In this document: piece by piece, positions 22,141-28,860 of the stretch | How the letters are laid out: each line of letters begins with the position of its first letter | Position numbering within the stretch: the stretch's first letter is position 1 | DNA from: an uncultured Lachnospiraceae bacterium | GTDB taxonomy: Bacteria > Bacillota > Clostridia > Lachnospirales > Lachnospiraceae | Direction: 5' to 3' | DNA: 28,860 nucleotides | Assembly: GCA_937910785.1 (NCBI GenBank) | Contig: CALDLG010000206.1 | Location: 1 to 28,860, forward strand | Notes under the pieces: generated by a model | The model's database searches: none | Told to the model about the DNA's origin: nothing | Seen by the model: only the letters and a program-made list of their open reading frames with translations | Translations under genes and position numbers: made by a program

Positions 22141-23856
22141 CTATTCCCTGTAGCAAAATCCCGCTCCGATATCTGTTCCCCTCAGCCTGACAGCCGCCGT
22201 CGCCGGTGATGACGGAAAACTTTCATATCCTGTCTGGTCCCCGGAAACCGGCCTGTAAAAAAGAACTCCGTCTATTTCATAGCTTTCCGTTTCATAATTG
22301 TCATAATCCTTCTGGCACAGCCAGTAATCATTGACATAAGACGAGACGATCTCTCTTCCGAAAGCCGCCGCCTTATAAACAAGAAACAGACTGATCAGAA
22401 GCATACATGCCTTTTCCATATGCCTTCCGCATTTCCGTCCTGTCCGGTGAGATTCCTCGAAAAATTCCGTACAGACATCTCCCCATACAACAGCCGTTGT
22501 CAGATAAACATATACGCATCCATAACGAATTAACGGCGAGCTAAACAGCCAGAAGAGAAAACAGAGCGATACCACCGCTTCCGGAAAAAGATGTTCTCCC
22601 GGCGCTTTGCCTTTTCTCACCGCCCATCGGACGAAACGCAGACCAAAAACCAACACTGACAAAACCGCCGCCAGAACGAAAATCTTCTCCGTTCCGCCAA
22701 GCCCCCGAAACCAGCCCGGCATCCATTCCCACACAGGCAGGCCATATTTTGTCACGTCGCTGTATCCTCTGCCCCAGACCTGTATTTCTCTGGCATCATA
22801 TGCGGCAATTCCCTCCGGAATCTTCCAGTCCACCCGAAACATATCAATTCCGGTAAACGGATAAACCAGCCAGCCGGATAAAATCACGTTTCTGATCAGA
22901 TAAGGCAGTACGGTCAGGATACCGAGCCCCAGATAAATGCCGGTTTCCTTCCACCGTCTCTCCCGCAGTAAAGACAGCGCCGGTTTCAGCGTAAAGAGAA
23001 CGATAAGCGCCGCGGAAAGCTTGACGGTCAGCAGAAAAGCGCTGAGCACACACAGCATTGCAAACGGGAAAATCTCTTTTTCCTCCGCTTCCAGCAGGTC
23101 CATCCAGCGGATAATCAGCCAGAAAGCCATCAGCACCATGAAATAATCCGATGCCGGCGAGATCATCTCGTCAAAAATCATCAACAGATAGTAAATTCCC
23201 ATCACTCTGGCGAAATCGGACGGGCGCAGACGACGTTTCCCCACCGTCCGGACCGGCTCCAGGCAGAGCGCCGCCACCGTCAGCGCAAGAAACCCCGCCG
23301 CGCAGTGATAGGACTGTCCGCCCAGAAACACCATACTGTAAAGTGCGGACAGGGCAAAAGAGGAGCTGTTATAGGCAAGCCTGCAATGCAGGTTTCCAAG
23401 TCCTTTTACCACACCGTACTCTTCTATCCACCGGATGCTCTGGGCATGATATAAAGCGGTATCATAATGCAGAATGCCTCTGGAAGTCCCATACGCGAAA
23501 AGCAGAAACAGCAGCAGGAATCCGGTCACCCCAAACCAGGCCTTCCTTTCGGAAGTTTTACGAAGCTCCCCAAAGTCCCGCATTCTCTGCCGCCAGTCTT
23601 TAATCAGTCTGTCCCTGCACAGGAATGCGCTCCCCAGACAGACGGCACAAAGCAGCAGCCCCGCTGCCGCTCCCACCGGCGCAAAGAGACTGAAAATCTG
23701 CGCATAGACCGCAGCCCCTGCCAGACCGCACATAGTAAAGCTTCCAAACCATTTTACGGAATAACCGGTAAGCGCGGAAAGCCCCGTCAAAATACCGTAT
23801 CCCAATAAAAATGTGGTAACGGCCATATAGAACCAGTTCAAGATTACAGACAGCAT
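22141..23856 (-). CDS. LIC_10190-family membrane protein (putative GT-C glycosyltransferase)
   Basis: A 571-residue polytopic membrane protein with about 12 hydrophobic segments and a C-terminal soluble tail from about 500. The first large loop carries HYDTALYHAQSIRWIEEYGV at 130-149 and GLGNLHCRLAYNSSSF at 152-167, which I recognise from the LIC_10190 family of uncharacterised membrane proteins. The early Asp-containing loop and overall layout resemble GT-C glycosyltransferases, suggesting use of a polyprenyl-phosphate donor outside the membrane. It is inserted between gmd and fcl, 37 and 68 bases from its neighbours. A role linked to the fucosylated glycan is therefore likely, though the catalytic activity is inferred only. 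Start ATG at 23856 with GGGGAA upstream. Confidence 0.78.
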   Translation of the reverse strand: MLSVILNWFYMAVTTFLLGYGILTGLSALTGYSVKWFGSFTMCGLAGAAVYAQIFSLFAPVGAAAGLLLCAVCLGSAFLCRDRLIKDWRQRMRDFGELRKTSERKAWFGVTGFLLLFLLFAYGTSRGILHYDTALYHAQSIRWIEEYGVVKGLGNLHCRLAYNSSSFALSALYSMVFLGGQSYHCAAGFLALTVAALCLEPVRTVGKRRLRPSDFARVMGIYYLLMIFDEMISPASDYFMVLMAFWLIIRWMDLLEAEEKEIFPFAMLCVLSAFLLTVKLSAALIVLFTLKPALSLLRERRWKETGIYLGLGILTVLPYLIRNVILSGWLVYPFTGIDMFRVDWKIPEGIAAYDAREIQVWGRGYSDVTKYGLPVWEWMPGWFRGLGGTEKIFVLAAVLSVLVFGLRFVRWAVRKGKAPGEHLFPEAVVSLCFLFWLFSSPLIRYGCVYVYLTTAVVWGDVCTEFFEESHRTGRKCGRHMEKACMLLISLFLVYKAAAFGREIVSSYVNDYWLCQKDYDNYETESYEIDGVLFYRPVSGDQTGYESFPSSPATAAVRLRGTDIGAGFCYRE

Positions 23857-23893
23857 GTTATTCCCCAGTAAAGCATTCTTCTATTTTCGTTTT

Positions 23894-24976
23894 TTATTTT
23901 TCATTTTTCTTCTGTTTTTTCTTCTGGTATTCCGCACAGCTCATGCCCGCGATTTCCTTCAGATCAGCTTCCATCATCATCGCGACAAGACCTTTAAAAT
24001 CTACCTTGCGCTTCCAGCCAAGCTCTTTTTCCGCCTTCTGGCAGTTCCCCCATAAGAACTCAACCTCGGCCGGCCGGTAGAATTCCGGATTCACATCCAC
24101 CAGAAGCTTACCGGTTTCCGCATCGTAGCCTTTCTCGTTCACGCCGGTTCCTTCCCATCTGATCTGAATGCCAAGCTCCGCAAAAGCTGCTTCCACGAAT
24201 TCCCTGACCGTATGTGTCTCATTGGTAGCCAGAACATAATCGCCCGGCTTGTCCTGCTGCAGCATCAGCCACATACCCTCAATATAATCGCCTGCAAATC
24301 CCCAGTCACGTTTTGCGTTCATGTTGCCGAGAGACAGCTTTTCCTGACCGCCCGCGATGATATTCGCGATGGCCAGCGTAATCTTTCTCGTCACGAAATT
24401 CTCGCCTCTCCTCGGAGATTCATGGTTAAACAAAATACCGTTGCAGGTAAACATATTATAGGACTCTCTGTAATTGACCGTGATCCAGTATGAATACAGC
24501 TTCGCCGCACCATACGGACTCTTCGGATAAAAGGGCGTCGTTTCGCTCTGCGGCGCCGTCTCCGGAATTCCGCCGAACAGCTCCGATGTGGACGCCTGAT
24601 AATACCTGCAGTTTCCGCCATTGACGCGGATCGCCTCAAGCAGCTTCAGCGTGCTGACGCCGGTCGCCTCCGCAGTATACTCCGGCACCTCAAAGGAAAT
24701 GCCCACATGCGACTGCGCCGCCAGATTATAGACTTCTGTCGGACGGATCTCCGCGATCAGGCGCATCAGATTGCTGGAATCCGTCATATCCGCAAAATGC
24801 AGGAAAAATTTGATTTTATAATAATCGGACTGAATGATATGATCAATTCTTGATGTATTCGTAATACTGTGGCGGCGGATCAGACCATGCACCTCATATC
24901 CCTTCTCCAGCAAAAATTCTGCCAGATAGGAACCGTCCTGACCTGTAATTCCTGTTATAAGAGCTATTTTCTGCAT
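23894..24976 (-). CDS. gmd: GDP-mannose 4,6-dehydratase
   Basis: A 360-residue SDR dehydratase: ALITGITGQDGSYLAEFLLE at 5-24 is the Gmd fingerprint. It is followed by YNLAAQSHVGISFE, STSELFGGIPE, YGAAKLYSYWITVNYRE (Tyr/Lys catalytic pair), FNHESPRRGENFVTRKI and RDWGFAGDYIEGMW. It converts GDP-mannose to GDP-4-keto-6-deoxymannose, the branch point to GDP-fucose. I chose the ATG at 24976, which follows GGAG by 11 bases and gives the standard N-terminus. The frame is open to 25009, adding 11 residues without support. First gene of the operon gmd - LIC_10190 - fcl - manC, with a near-consensus promoter upstream. Confidence 0.95.
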   Translation of the reverse strand: MQKIALITGITGQDGSYLAEFLLEKGYEVHGLIRRHSITNTSRIDHIIQSDYYKIKFFLHFADMTDSSNLMRLIAEIRPTEVYNLAAQSHVGISFEVPEYTAEATGVSTLKLLEAIRVNGGNCRYYQASTSELFGGIPETAPQSETTPFYPKSPYGAAKLYSYWITVNYRESYNMFTCNGILFNHESPRRGENFVTRKITLAIANIIAGGQEKLSLGNMNAKRDWGFAGDYIEGMWLMLQQDKPGDYVLATNETHTVREFVEAAFAELGIQIRWEGTGVNEKGYDAETGKLLVDVNPEFYRPAEVEFLWGNCQKAEKELGWKRKVDFKGLVAMMMEADLKEIAGMSCAEYQKKKQKKNEK

Positions 24977-25029
24977 ATTGATGAAATCTCCTTTTTTGAT
25001 TTTATACATATCTTGCTATTCCATATGGG

Positions 25030-25058
25030 AGTATACTATTGTATAATACAAGTATCAA
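25030..25058 (-). promoter_or_regulatory. Promoter of the GDP-fucose operon with palindromic spacer
   Basis: Minus-strand -35 TTGATA (25053-25058), 17-base spacer and -10 TATACT (25030-25035), close to consensus. The spacer contains a perfect 13-base palindrome, TTGTATAATACAA (25039-25051), well placed to act as an operator that blocks RNA polymerase. The start codon is about 54 bases downstream. Confidence 0.7.
25042..25047 (+). promoter_or_regulatory. Possible -10 element of the AraC-family gene
   Basis: TATAAT on the plus strand, a perfect -10 hexamer lying inside the palindrome, about 70 bases before the ATG at 25118. The matching -35 would be TTCCAT at 17 bases, which is weak, as expected for an activator-dependent or repressed promoter. 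It overlaps the divergent gmd promoter, so the two could compete. Confidence 0.4.
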
Positions 25059-25117
25059 CATAAAATATTGCCGCATAATGGTAAAATATTGCTATTCAAA
25101 AGGAGCATGAACCCCAA

Positions 25118-25954
25118 ATGGCCAAATCCACTTCCAACCGCATTATCGCAACCCCCTCTTCCTATGCCAGAGAGCATTATTTATATGTGCAGGAAGTGGG
25201 CACGCTGCAGAGTCTGGAACCGCACATCAGCAGCCGCCAGAACCTGAACTCCTTCCTGTTTTTTATCGTATTAAAAGGCAGCGGATGCGTTTCTTATCAT
25301 GATTTAAGCTTCAACATTACCGCCGGTGACTGTGTATGGCTGGACTGCACGAAGCCCTATTCCCACGAAAGCAGCGCATCCGATCCCTGGAGCCTTATGT
25401 GGGTGCATTTCTACGGAAAAGAAGCTCCCTGTTTCTATGGAAACTTTCTGAAACAATCCTGCCCGTTTCTGTTCCGTCCTCAGAATACAATCGCTTTTAC
25501 AGATATTCTGCATCATTTATACCAGATTCATTCCTCCAAGCCGTCCCTGATGGAGCTGTATGCAAACCGCTATCTCACGGACCTGATCACCCTGTGCTTT
25601 TCCGCCGGTCTGCCGGAAAGCGGGGAGTCATCTTCGATCCCGGAAAAACTGAAGCAGGTGCATGATTATCTGGAGGAATCTTTTGCGGAAAAAATAAATC
25701 TGGAAGAATTATCTTCCAGATTCTTTATCAGCAAATTCCATCTTTCCAGAGAATATAAAAAAATCTATGGCACCACGATCGGAAACGATCTGGCCTCCAA
25801 ACGCATCTCCCACGCCAAATCCATGCTCCGCTTTTCCAGCGCGTCCATCGAAAGTATCGCTCTGAACTGCGGTTTTCAGGATGCCGGCTATTTCATCAAA
25901 GTGTTTAAAAATGCCGAAGGCATGACCCCGCTTGAATACCGGAAAAAATGGTAG
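25118..25954 (+). CDS. AraC-family transcriptional regulator
   Basis: A 278-residue regulator. The N-terminal 120 residues look like a cupin-type sensor (FFIVLKGSGCVSYHDLSFNITAGDCVW, written here only as a landmark, with a WVHFYG motif after it). The C-terminal 100 residues hold two helix-turn-helix motifs: INLEELSSRFFISKFHLSRE and SIESIALNCGFQDAGYFIKV, ending in GMTPLEYRKKW, the AraC signature. Cupin sensors usually bind sugars or sugar derivatives. AAAGGAGC lies upstream of the ATG at 25118. It diverges from the gmd operon across 141 bases, which makes it the natural candidate regulator of GDP-fucose synthesis and of itself. The ligand is not evident. Confidence 0.92.
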   Translation: MAKSTSNRIIATPSSYAREHYLYVQEVGTLQSLEPHISSRQNLNSFLFFIVLKGSGCVSYHDLSFNITAGDCVWLDCTKPYSHESSASDPWSLMWVHFYGKEAPCFYGNFLKQSCPFLFRPQNTIAFTDILHHLYQIHSSKPSLMELYANRYLTDLITLCFSAGLPESGESSSIPEKLKQVHDYLEESFAEKINLEELSSRFFISKFHLSREYKKIYGTTIGNDLASKRISHAKSMLRFSSASIESIALNCGFQDAGYFIKVFKNAEGMTPLEYRKKW

Positions 25955-25992
25955 CGCCCGGATACCGGCCAAAGACGCTGATATAAAGCTTT

Positions 25993-26472
25993 TCAAAAAA
26001 TCTGATATCCGGCAATCATGAGCTGGCAGGTGATCAGTCCCGTAATGATGCCGAGAATCGCGCCCATCCATACCTGAAGCGGCGTATGGCCGACAAACTC
26101 CTTCAGCTTATCCTCCATTGACATCTTCGTGCCCATTTCCCGAAAAAGGGCCATCATTTCATTCAGCACTCTTGCCTGAATTCCGGTTTCCCTTCTCACT
26201 CCCATCGCATCGTGCATAACGATAATTGCCAGAATCACCGCGATGGCAAATTCAAAGCTGCCGCCGCCATACCGAATCCCCGCCGCCGTAGCCAGTCCGC
26301 ATACGGTCGCGGAATGTGAGCTCGGCATACCGCCGCTTCCAACCATACGCTCCCACAGAAATTCTTTATGAATCATAAAATGAATAATCGTTTTCAGCAC
26401 CTGCGCCACGAACCATCCCATGACCGCCGCAACGAACACCGGATTCTGAATCAGTTCCTTCAAAAAAATCAT
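25993..26472 (-). CDS. Divergent PAP2-family membrane protein (YuiD-like)
   Basis: A 159-residue membrane protein with about four hydrophobic segments. GSGGMPSSHSATVCGLA near residues 46-62, followed by HDAMGVRRETGIQARVLNEM and FVGHTPLQVWMGAILG, is diagnostic of the divergent PAP2 (DUF212/YuiD) family. The SSHS histidine corresponds to the PAP2 phosphatase active-site region, so a lipid phosphate or isoprenoid pyrophosphate substrate is possible, though the family is biochemically undefined. Its ATG is separated from the rfbD stop by one base (TAAAATG), so the two are coupled. Next to glycan genes, recycling of undecaprenyl phosphate would be a sensible but untested role. Confidence 0.9.
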   Translation of the reverse strand: MIFLKELIQNPVFVAAVMGWFVAQVLKTIIHFMIHKEFLWERMVGSGGMPSSHSATVCGLATAAGIRYGGGSFEFAIAVILAIIVMHDAMGVRRETGIQARVLNEMMALFREMGTKMSMEDKLKEFVGHTPLQVWMGAILGIITGLITCQLMIAGYQIF

Positions 26473-26473
26473 T

Positions 26474-27319
26474 TTATCCTAAACCCTTCACGTATTTTTC
26501 AATCGCCTCATGCCAGTCCGCGAACATGAAATCCGACGTCAGCTTAAACATATAATTTTCAAGTATCGAATAGGCCGGTCTGGCTGCCGCCGCACCGTAT
26601 TCCTCCGTGGTAATCGCTTCCACCTCCGTCTTTTTTCCGGCAAGACGGAAAATTTCCTCTGCGAACTCCGCCCAGCTGCAGTCGCCTTCACAGGTTCCAT
26701 GAAAGAGTCCGTAATTTTCCGTCGGAAGCAGATACGCAATGGCCTTCGCCAGCTCCTCCGCACTTGTGGGCGAGCCGACCTGATCCTTTACAACGCGTAC
26801 CTTATCATGCGTCTCGGATAATTTTAACATTGTCTTTACGAAATTTTTGCCGTCCCCGTAAAGCCACGCCGTCCGGATAATAAAATATCTGTCCGCAAAA
26901 TCTTTCACGAAATTTTCTCCCGCGAGCTTGGTCAGCCCATACATTCCCTGCGGCCCTACCTGATCGAATTCCGTATAGGGTCTCGTACCTTTCCCGTCGA
27001 AAACATAATCCGTCGAAATATGGATCAGCTTCGCGTCCATTTCCGATGCCGCTATGCTCAGATTTCTCGCACCTACCGCATTGATCTTATAGGCCCTGTC
27101 CCCTTCGCTTTCACAGGCATCCACCGCCGTATGCGCCGCACAGTTTATGATCGCGTAAGGCTTTATCTCCCTCGCAAATGCCATAACCTGATCGATACTG
27201 GTTATATCCAGTTCCCCCACATCCGTATTGACCAGCTCATAGGTATCATTCCCCGCATAAAGCGCATTAACAGCACGTCCCAGCTGTCCGTTACAGCCTG
27301 TCACAATAATTTTCTTCAT
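26474..27319 (-). CDS. rfbD: dTDP-4-dehydrorhamnose reductase
   Basis: A 281-residue SDR enzyme of the RmlD family: GCNGQLGRAV at 8-17, INCAAHTAVDACE at 58-70, HISTDYVFDGKGTRPY at 100-115, YGLTKLAGE at 127-135 (Tyr127, Lys131) and IIRTAWLYG. It catalyses the last step of dTDP-L-rhamnose synthesis. GGAGG lies 12 bases before the ATG at 27319, and a TTTACA/TATGAT promoter sits upstream. The rest of the pathway (rmlA, rmlB, rmlC) is not in this window, so it must be elsewhere if rhamnose is made. It is paired with yuiD in a two-gene operon. Confidence 0.94.
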   Translation of the reverse strand: MKKIIVTGCNGQLGRAVNALYAGNDTYELVNTDVGELDITSIDQVMAFAREIKPYAIINCAAHTAVDACESEGDRAYKINAVGARNLSIAASEMDAKLIHISTDYVFDGKGTRPYTEFDQVGPQGMYGLTKLAGENFVKDFADRYFIIRTAWLYGDGKNFVKTMLKLSETHDKVRVVKDQVGSPTSAEELAKAIAYLLPTENYGLFHGTCEGDCSWAEFAEEIFRLAGKKTEVEAITTEEYGAAAARPAYSILENYMFKLTSDFMFADWHEAIEKYVKGLG

Positions 27320-27362
27320 CGCTCAATATGTCCTCCATATTTCTGAATACACTGCTTTTTTA

Positions 27363-27392
27363 ATCATACATCCAATCCGCGGTATTTGTAAA
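27363..27392 (-). promoter_or_regulatory. Promoter of the rfbD-yuiD operon
   Basis: Minus-strand -35 TTTACA (27387-27392), 18-base spacer and -10 TATGAT (27363-27368), about 44 bases before the start codon. It resembles the promoter proposed for the Spo0A-domain gene (TTTACA, 18, TATGCT). Confidence 0.6.
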
Positions 27393-27466
27393 GAATGGAA
27401 TCTCGACGGTCTGTCATTTCGCCCTTTTTGTGCGGTATCTGAACCCTTTTTTTCATCTTTTTTCTA

Positions 27467-27495
27467 GTGACGCAACAATTTTCTTATGATATACT
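27467..27495 (+). promoter_or_regulatory. Promoter of the DUF3048 lipoprotein gene
   Basis: Plus-strand -35 GTGACG (27467-27472), 17-base spacer and -10 TATACT (27490-27495) preceded by TGA, an extended -10. The leader would be about 45 bases, with GAGAGGA just before the ATG at 27547. Confidence 0.6.
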
Positions 27496-27546
27496 ATCAG
27501 AAGCGGTCTGAAACAGGCCGCGCCAAAAAGAAAGAGAGGATTTAAC

Positions 27547-28722
27547 ATGAAAAAATTACAGGTAATTCTTCTTGCGGCTTTGTCCTCCACTCTTTTATTG
27601 TCTGGTTGTGGTGATAAACAGAAAGAACAAAAAGAGGAGGTTGTCAAACCTGTTGTGGAACAGGTGATCGATGAGCCTGAACCCGCAGACAGCCCGGAAG
27701 AAAAAGAAGAGGCACCGGAGCCGGAAACACCGGAAGAAGAAGGCCCGCCGGAAGAGGGAATGGTTCGCAGCCGCGTTACAAATGAATGGGTGTCGGAGGA
27801 AGTGAATAACACGCGCCCCATTACCGTTATGATTCCGAATACCAAGACGGCCGCTCAGTATGGGATTTCCAAAGCCGATGTCTTATATGAATGCAATGTG
27901 GAAGGAAGCATCACAAGATTAATGGCTTTATTTCAGGACTGGAGCGATTTCGACAGACTCGGCAATGTCAGAAGCTGCCGCGATTACTACATATACTGGT
28001 CTTTTGAATGGGATGCCATCTACATCCATTTCGGCGGTCCTTTTTACATCAACGAGGTCATCAGCCGCCCTGACACTCAGCACATCGACGGCCTGACAAG
28101 CAGTAATTTCTGGCGCGCCAGCGATACGGGCAGTTCGACGGATAATGCCTATCTCGATACGGAAGGCATCATGGCCGATGTCAATAAACTGGGGTACGAT
28201 CTGAACTATCGCGACGGTTATTCGGATGAGCAGCATTACCTCTTTGCACCGGATAATGATCCGAATACACTGGAGCAGTACGGCGATGCGATCGCTGCCG
28301 GTAAAATCGATATGTCGCCCGCATACCCGGTAACAAATTCCTATTTCGTCTATAATGAGGAAACCGGACTGTACGACAGATTCCAGCATTTGTCCGGCGC
28401 TGCCGACGGCCCACATGTGGATAAGGCAAACGGCGAACAGCTTTCCTTTAAAAATGTGCTGATTCAGAATACTTACTTCGAGGTGCGCGACCAGAAAGGC
28501 TATCTCGCCTTCCAGTGCCATGATACCACAAGAGACGGCTGGTTCTTCACAAACGGCAAGGGAATCCATGTAACCTGGAAAAAGACCTCCGATTACGGCG
28601 CAACAAGATATTATGACGACAACGGAAATGAAATCGAATTAAATACCGGAAAAACAATGATATGTATTGTAGAGGACGGAGATTCCTTCCTCGTGGACGG
28701 TCAGAGTATTTCTTCCCGATAA
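27547..28722 (+). CDS. DUF3048 domain lipoprotein (YerB-like)
   Basis: A 391-residue secreted lipoprotein. Residues 1-20 form a lipoprotein signal peptide (basic MKK, hydrophobic core, LLSG then Cys21). Residues 26-72 are a low-complexity Glu/Pro linker, probably spanning the wall. The DUF3048 domain then covers about 88-385, with RPITVMIPN, GISKADVLYECNVEGSITRL and VRSCRDYY near its start and GPHVDKANGEQLSFKNVL later. The family (Bacillus YerB) is extracytoplasmic and of unknown biochemical function. It stands alone on the plus strand, divergent from rfbD, with its own promoter, and is followed immediately by hairpin-rich tandem repeats that may end the transcript. No direct link to polysaccharide synthesis is visible. 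Confidence 0.92.
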   Translation: MKKLQVILLAALSSTLLLSGCGDKQKEQKEEVVKPVVEQVIDEPEPADSPEEKEEAPEPETPEEEGPPEEGMVRSRVTNEWVSEEVNNTRPITVMIPNTKTAAQYGISKADVLYECNVEGSITRLMALFQDWSDFDRLGNVRSCRDYYIYWSFEWDAIYIHFGGPFYINEVISRPDTQHIDGLTSSNFWRASDTGSSTDNAYLDTEGIMADVNKLGYDLNYRDGYSDEQHYLFAPDNDPNTLEQYGDAIAAGKIDMSPAYPVTNSYFVYNEETGLYDRFQHLSGAADGPHVDKANGEQLSFKNVLIQNTYFEVRDQKGYLAFQCHDTTRDGWFFTNGKGIHVTWKKTSDYGATRYYDDNGNEIELNTGKTMICIVEDGDSFLVDGQSISSR

Positions 28723-28860
28723 CAAATCGAGCGAAGCTCGATTACGAGTTTGCTCCGCAAACTCGTGCAGGAACGAAAGAATTTCCTTTTATAACAAATC
28801 GAGCAAAGCTCGATTACGAGTTTGCTCCGCAAACTCGTGCAGGAACGAAAGAATTTCCTT
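28721..28860. repeat. 72-bp tandem repeat with two hairpins per unit
   Basis: Two copies at a 72-base period: 28721-28792 and 28793-28860, the second cut by the window edge after 68 bases. I see one difference over the shared length (G at 28733, A at 28805). Each unit holds an 8-bp dyad (AATCGAGC/GCTCGATT) and a 10-bp dyad (ACGAGTTTGC/GCAAACTCGT, 3-base loop), then a tail ending CCTTTTAT. The first copy includes the last two bases of the DUF3048 stop codon. The dyads could act as transcription terminators in either direction; the array may continue to the right. Confidence 0.9.

Noticed and set aside
25955..25992. Terminator between the convergent AraC and YuiD genes
   Set aside because: The 38-base gap shows no convincing stem with a T run in either direction.
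28721..28860. CRISPR array
   Set aside because: The repeats are contiguous with no unique spacers, and each 72-base unit contains two internal dyads; this is a tandem repeat.

Overview
The window looks like a chromosomal cell-surface polysaccharide (capsule/exopolysaccharide) region from a spore-forming Clostridia member, most likely Lachnospiraceae-like. The evidence is an orphan Spo0A C-terminal domain gene, an EpsG-type polymerase, a YuiD-type protein, a DUF3048 lipoprotein, AGGAGG-type ribosome binding sites and moderate GC content. The assignment rests on gene families recognised by eye, not on a database search. I see no rRNA, tRNA, CRISPR array, IS element or phage gene.

Layout, left to right. 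(1) 1-2494, minus strand: pseB, pseC and a GT2 glycosyltransferase cut by the window edge. This makes a 4-amino-4,6-dideoxy sugar nucleotide (pseudaminic-acid-type pathway), with a terminator-like hairpin between pseB and pseC. (2) 2831-7018, plus strand: a translationally coupled three-gene module resembling a lic1 phosphocholine locus. It holds a winged-helix + LicC-like + LicA-like fusion, a second LicC-like nucleotidyltransferase carrying a truncated kinase remnant, and a divergent BCCT transporter. This is the most unusual part of the window; no LicD transferase is visible. (3) 7023-19328, minus strand: a Wzy-type assembly operon. In transcription order it holds a polyprenyl-phosphate glycosyltransferase, GT2, a membrane priming sugar-phosphate transferase, a Wzz-like chain-length protein with a kinase-like tail lacking a P-loop, GT2, EpsG/Wzy polymerase, GT2, two GT4s, GT2 and a GT39-like GT-C enzyme. 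No Wzx flippase is in the window. (4) 19476-19853, minus strand: a stand-alone Spo0A effector domain whose terminator overlaps the operon (3) promoter. (5) 20000-24976, minus strand: a GDP-L-fucose operon (gmd, a LIC_10190-family GT-C-like membrane protein, fcl, manC). It diverges from an AraC-family regulator (25118-25954, plus) across a shared promoter region holding a perfect palindrome. (6) 25993-27319, minus strand: rfbD (dTDP-rhamnose synthesis) followed by yuiD. (7) 27547-28722, plus strand: a DUF3048 lipoprotein followed by a 72-bp tandem repeat that runs off the right edge.

How the genes could work together (inference): the priming transferase loads the first sugar-phosphate on undecaprenyl phosphate. 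The GT2/GT4 enzymes extend the unit using GDP-fucose, a pse-type amino sugar, perhaps dTDP-rhamnose and other sugars. EpsG polymerises it under Wzz-like control. The polyprenyl-phosphate glycosyltransferase could supply lipid-linked donors to the two GT-C enzymes for side-branch addition outside the membrane. The lic-like module would import and CDP-activate choline or a similar amino alcohol for decoration. Together with the amino sugar this could give a positively charged or zwitterionic surface glycan. AraC, the orphan Spo0A domain, the winged-helix fusion and the attenuator-like hairpins suggest several layers of control.
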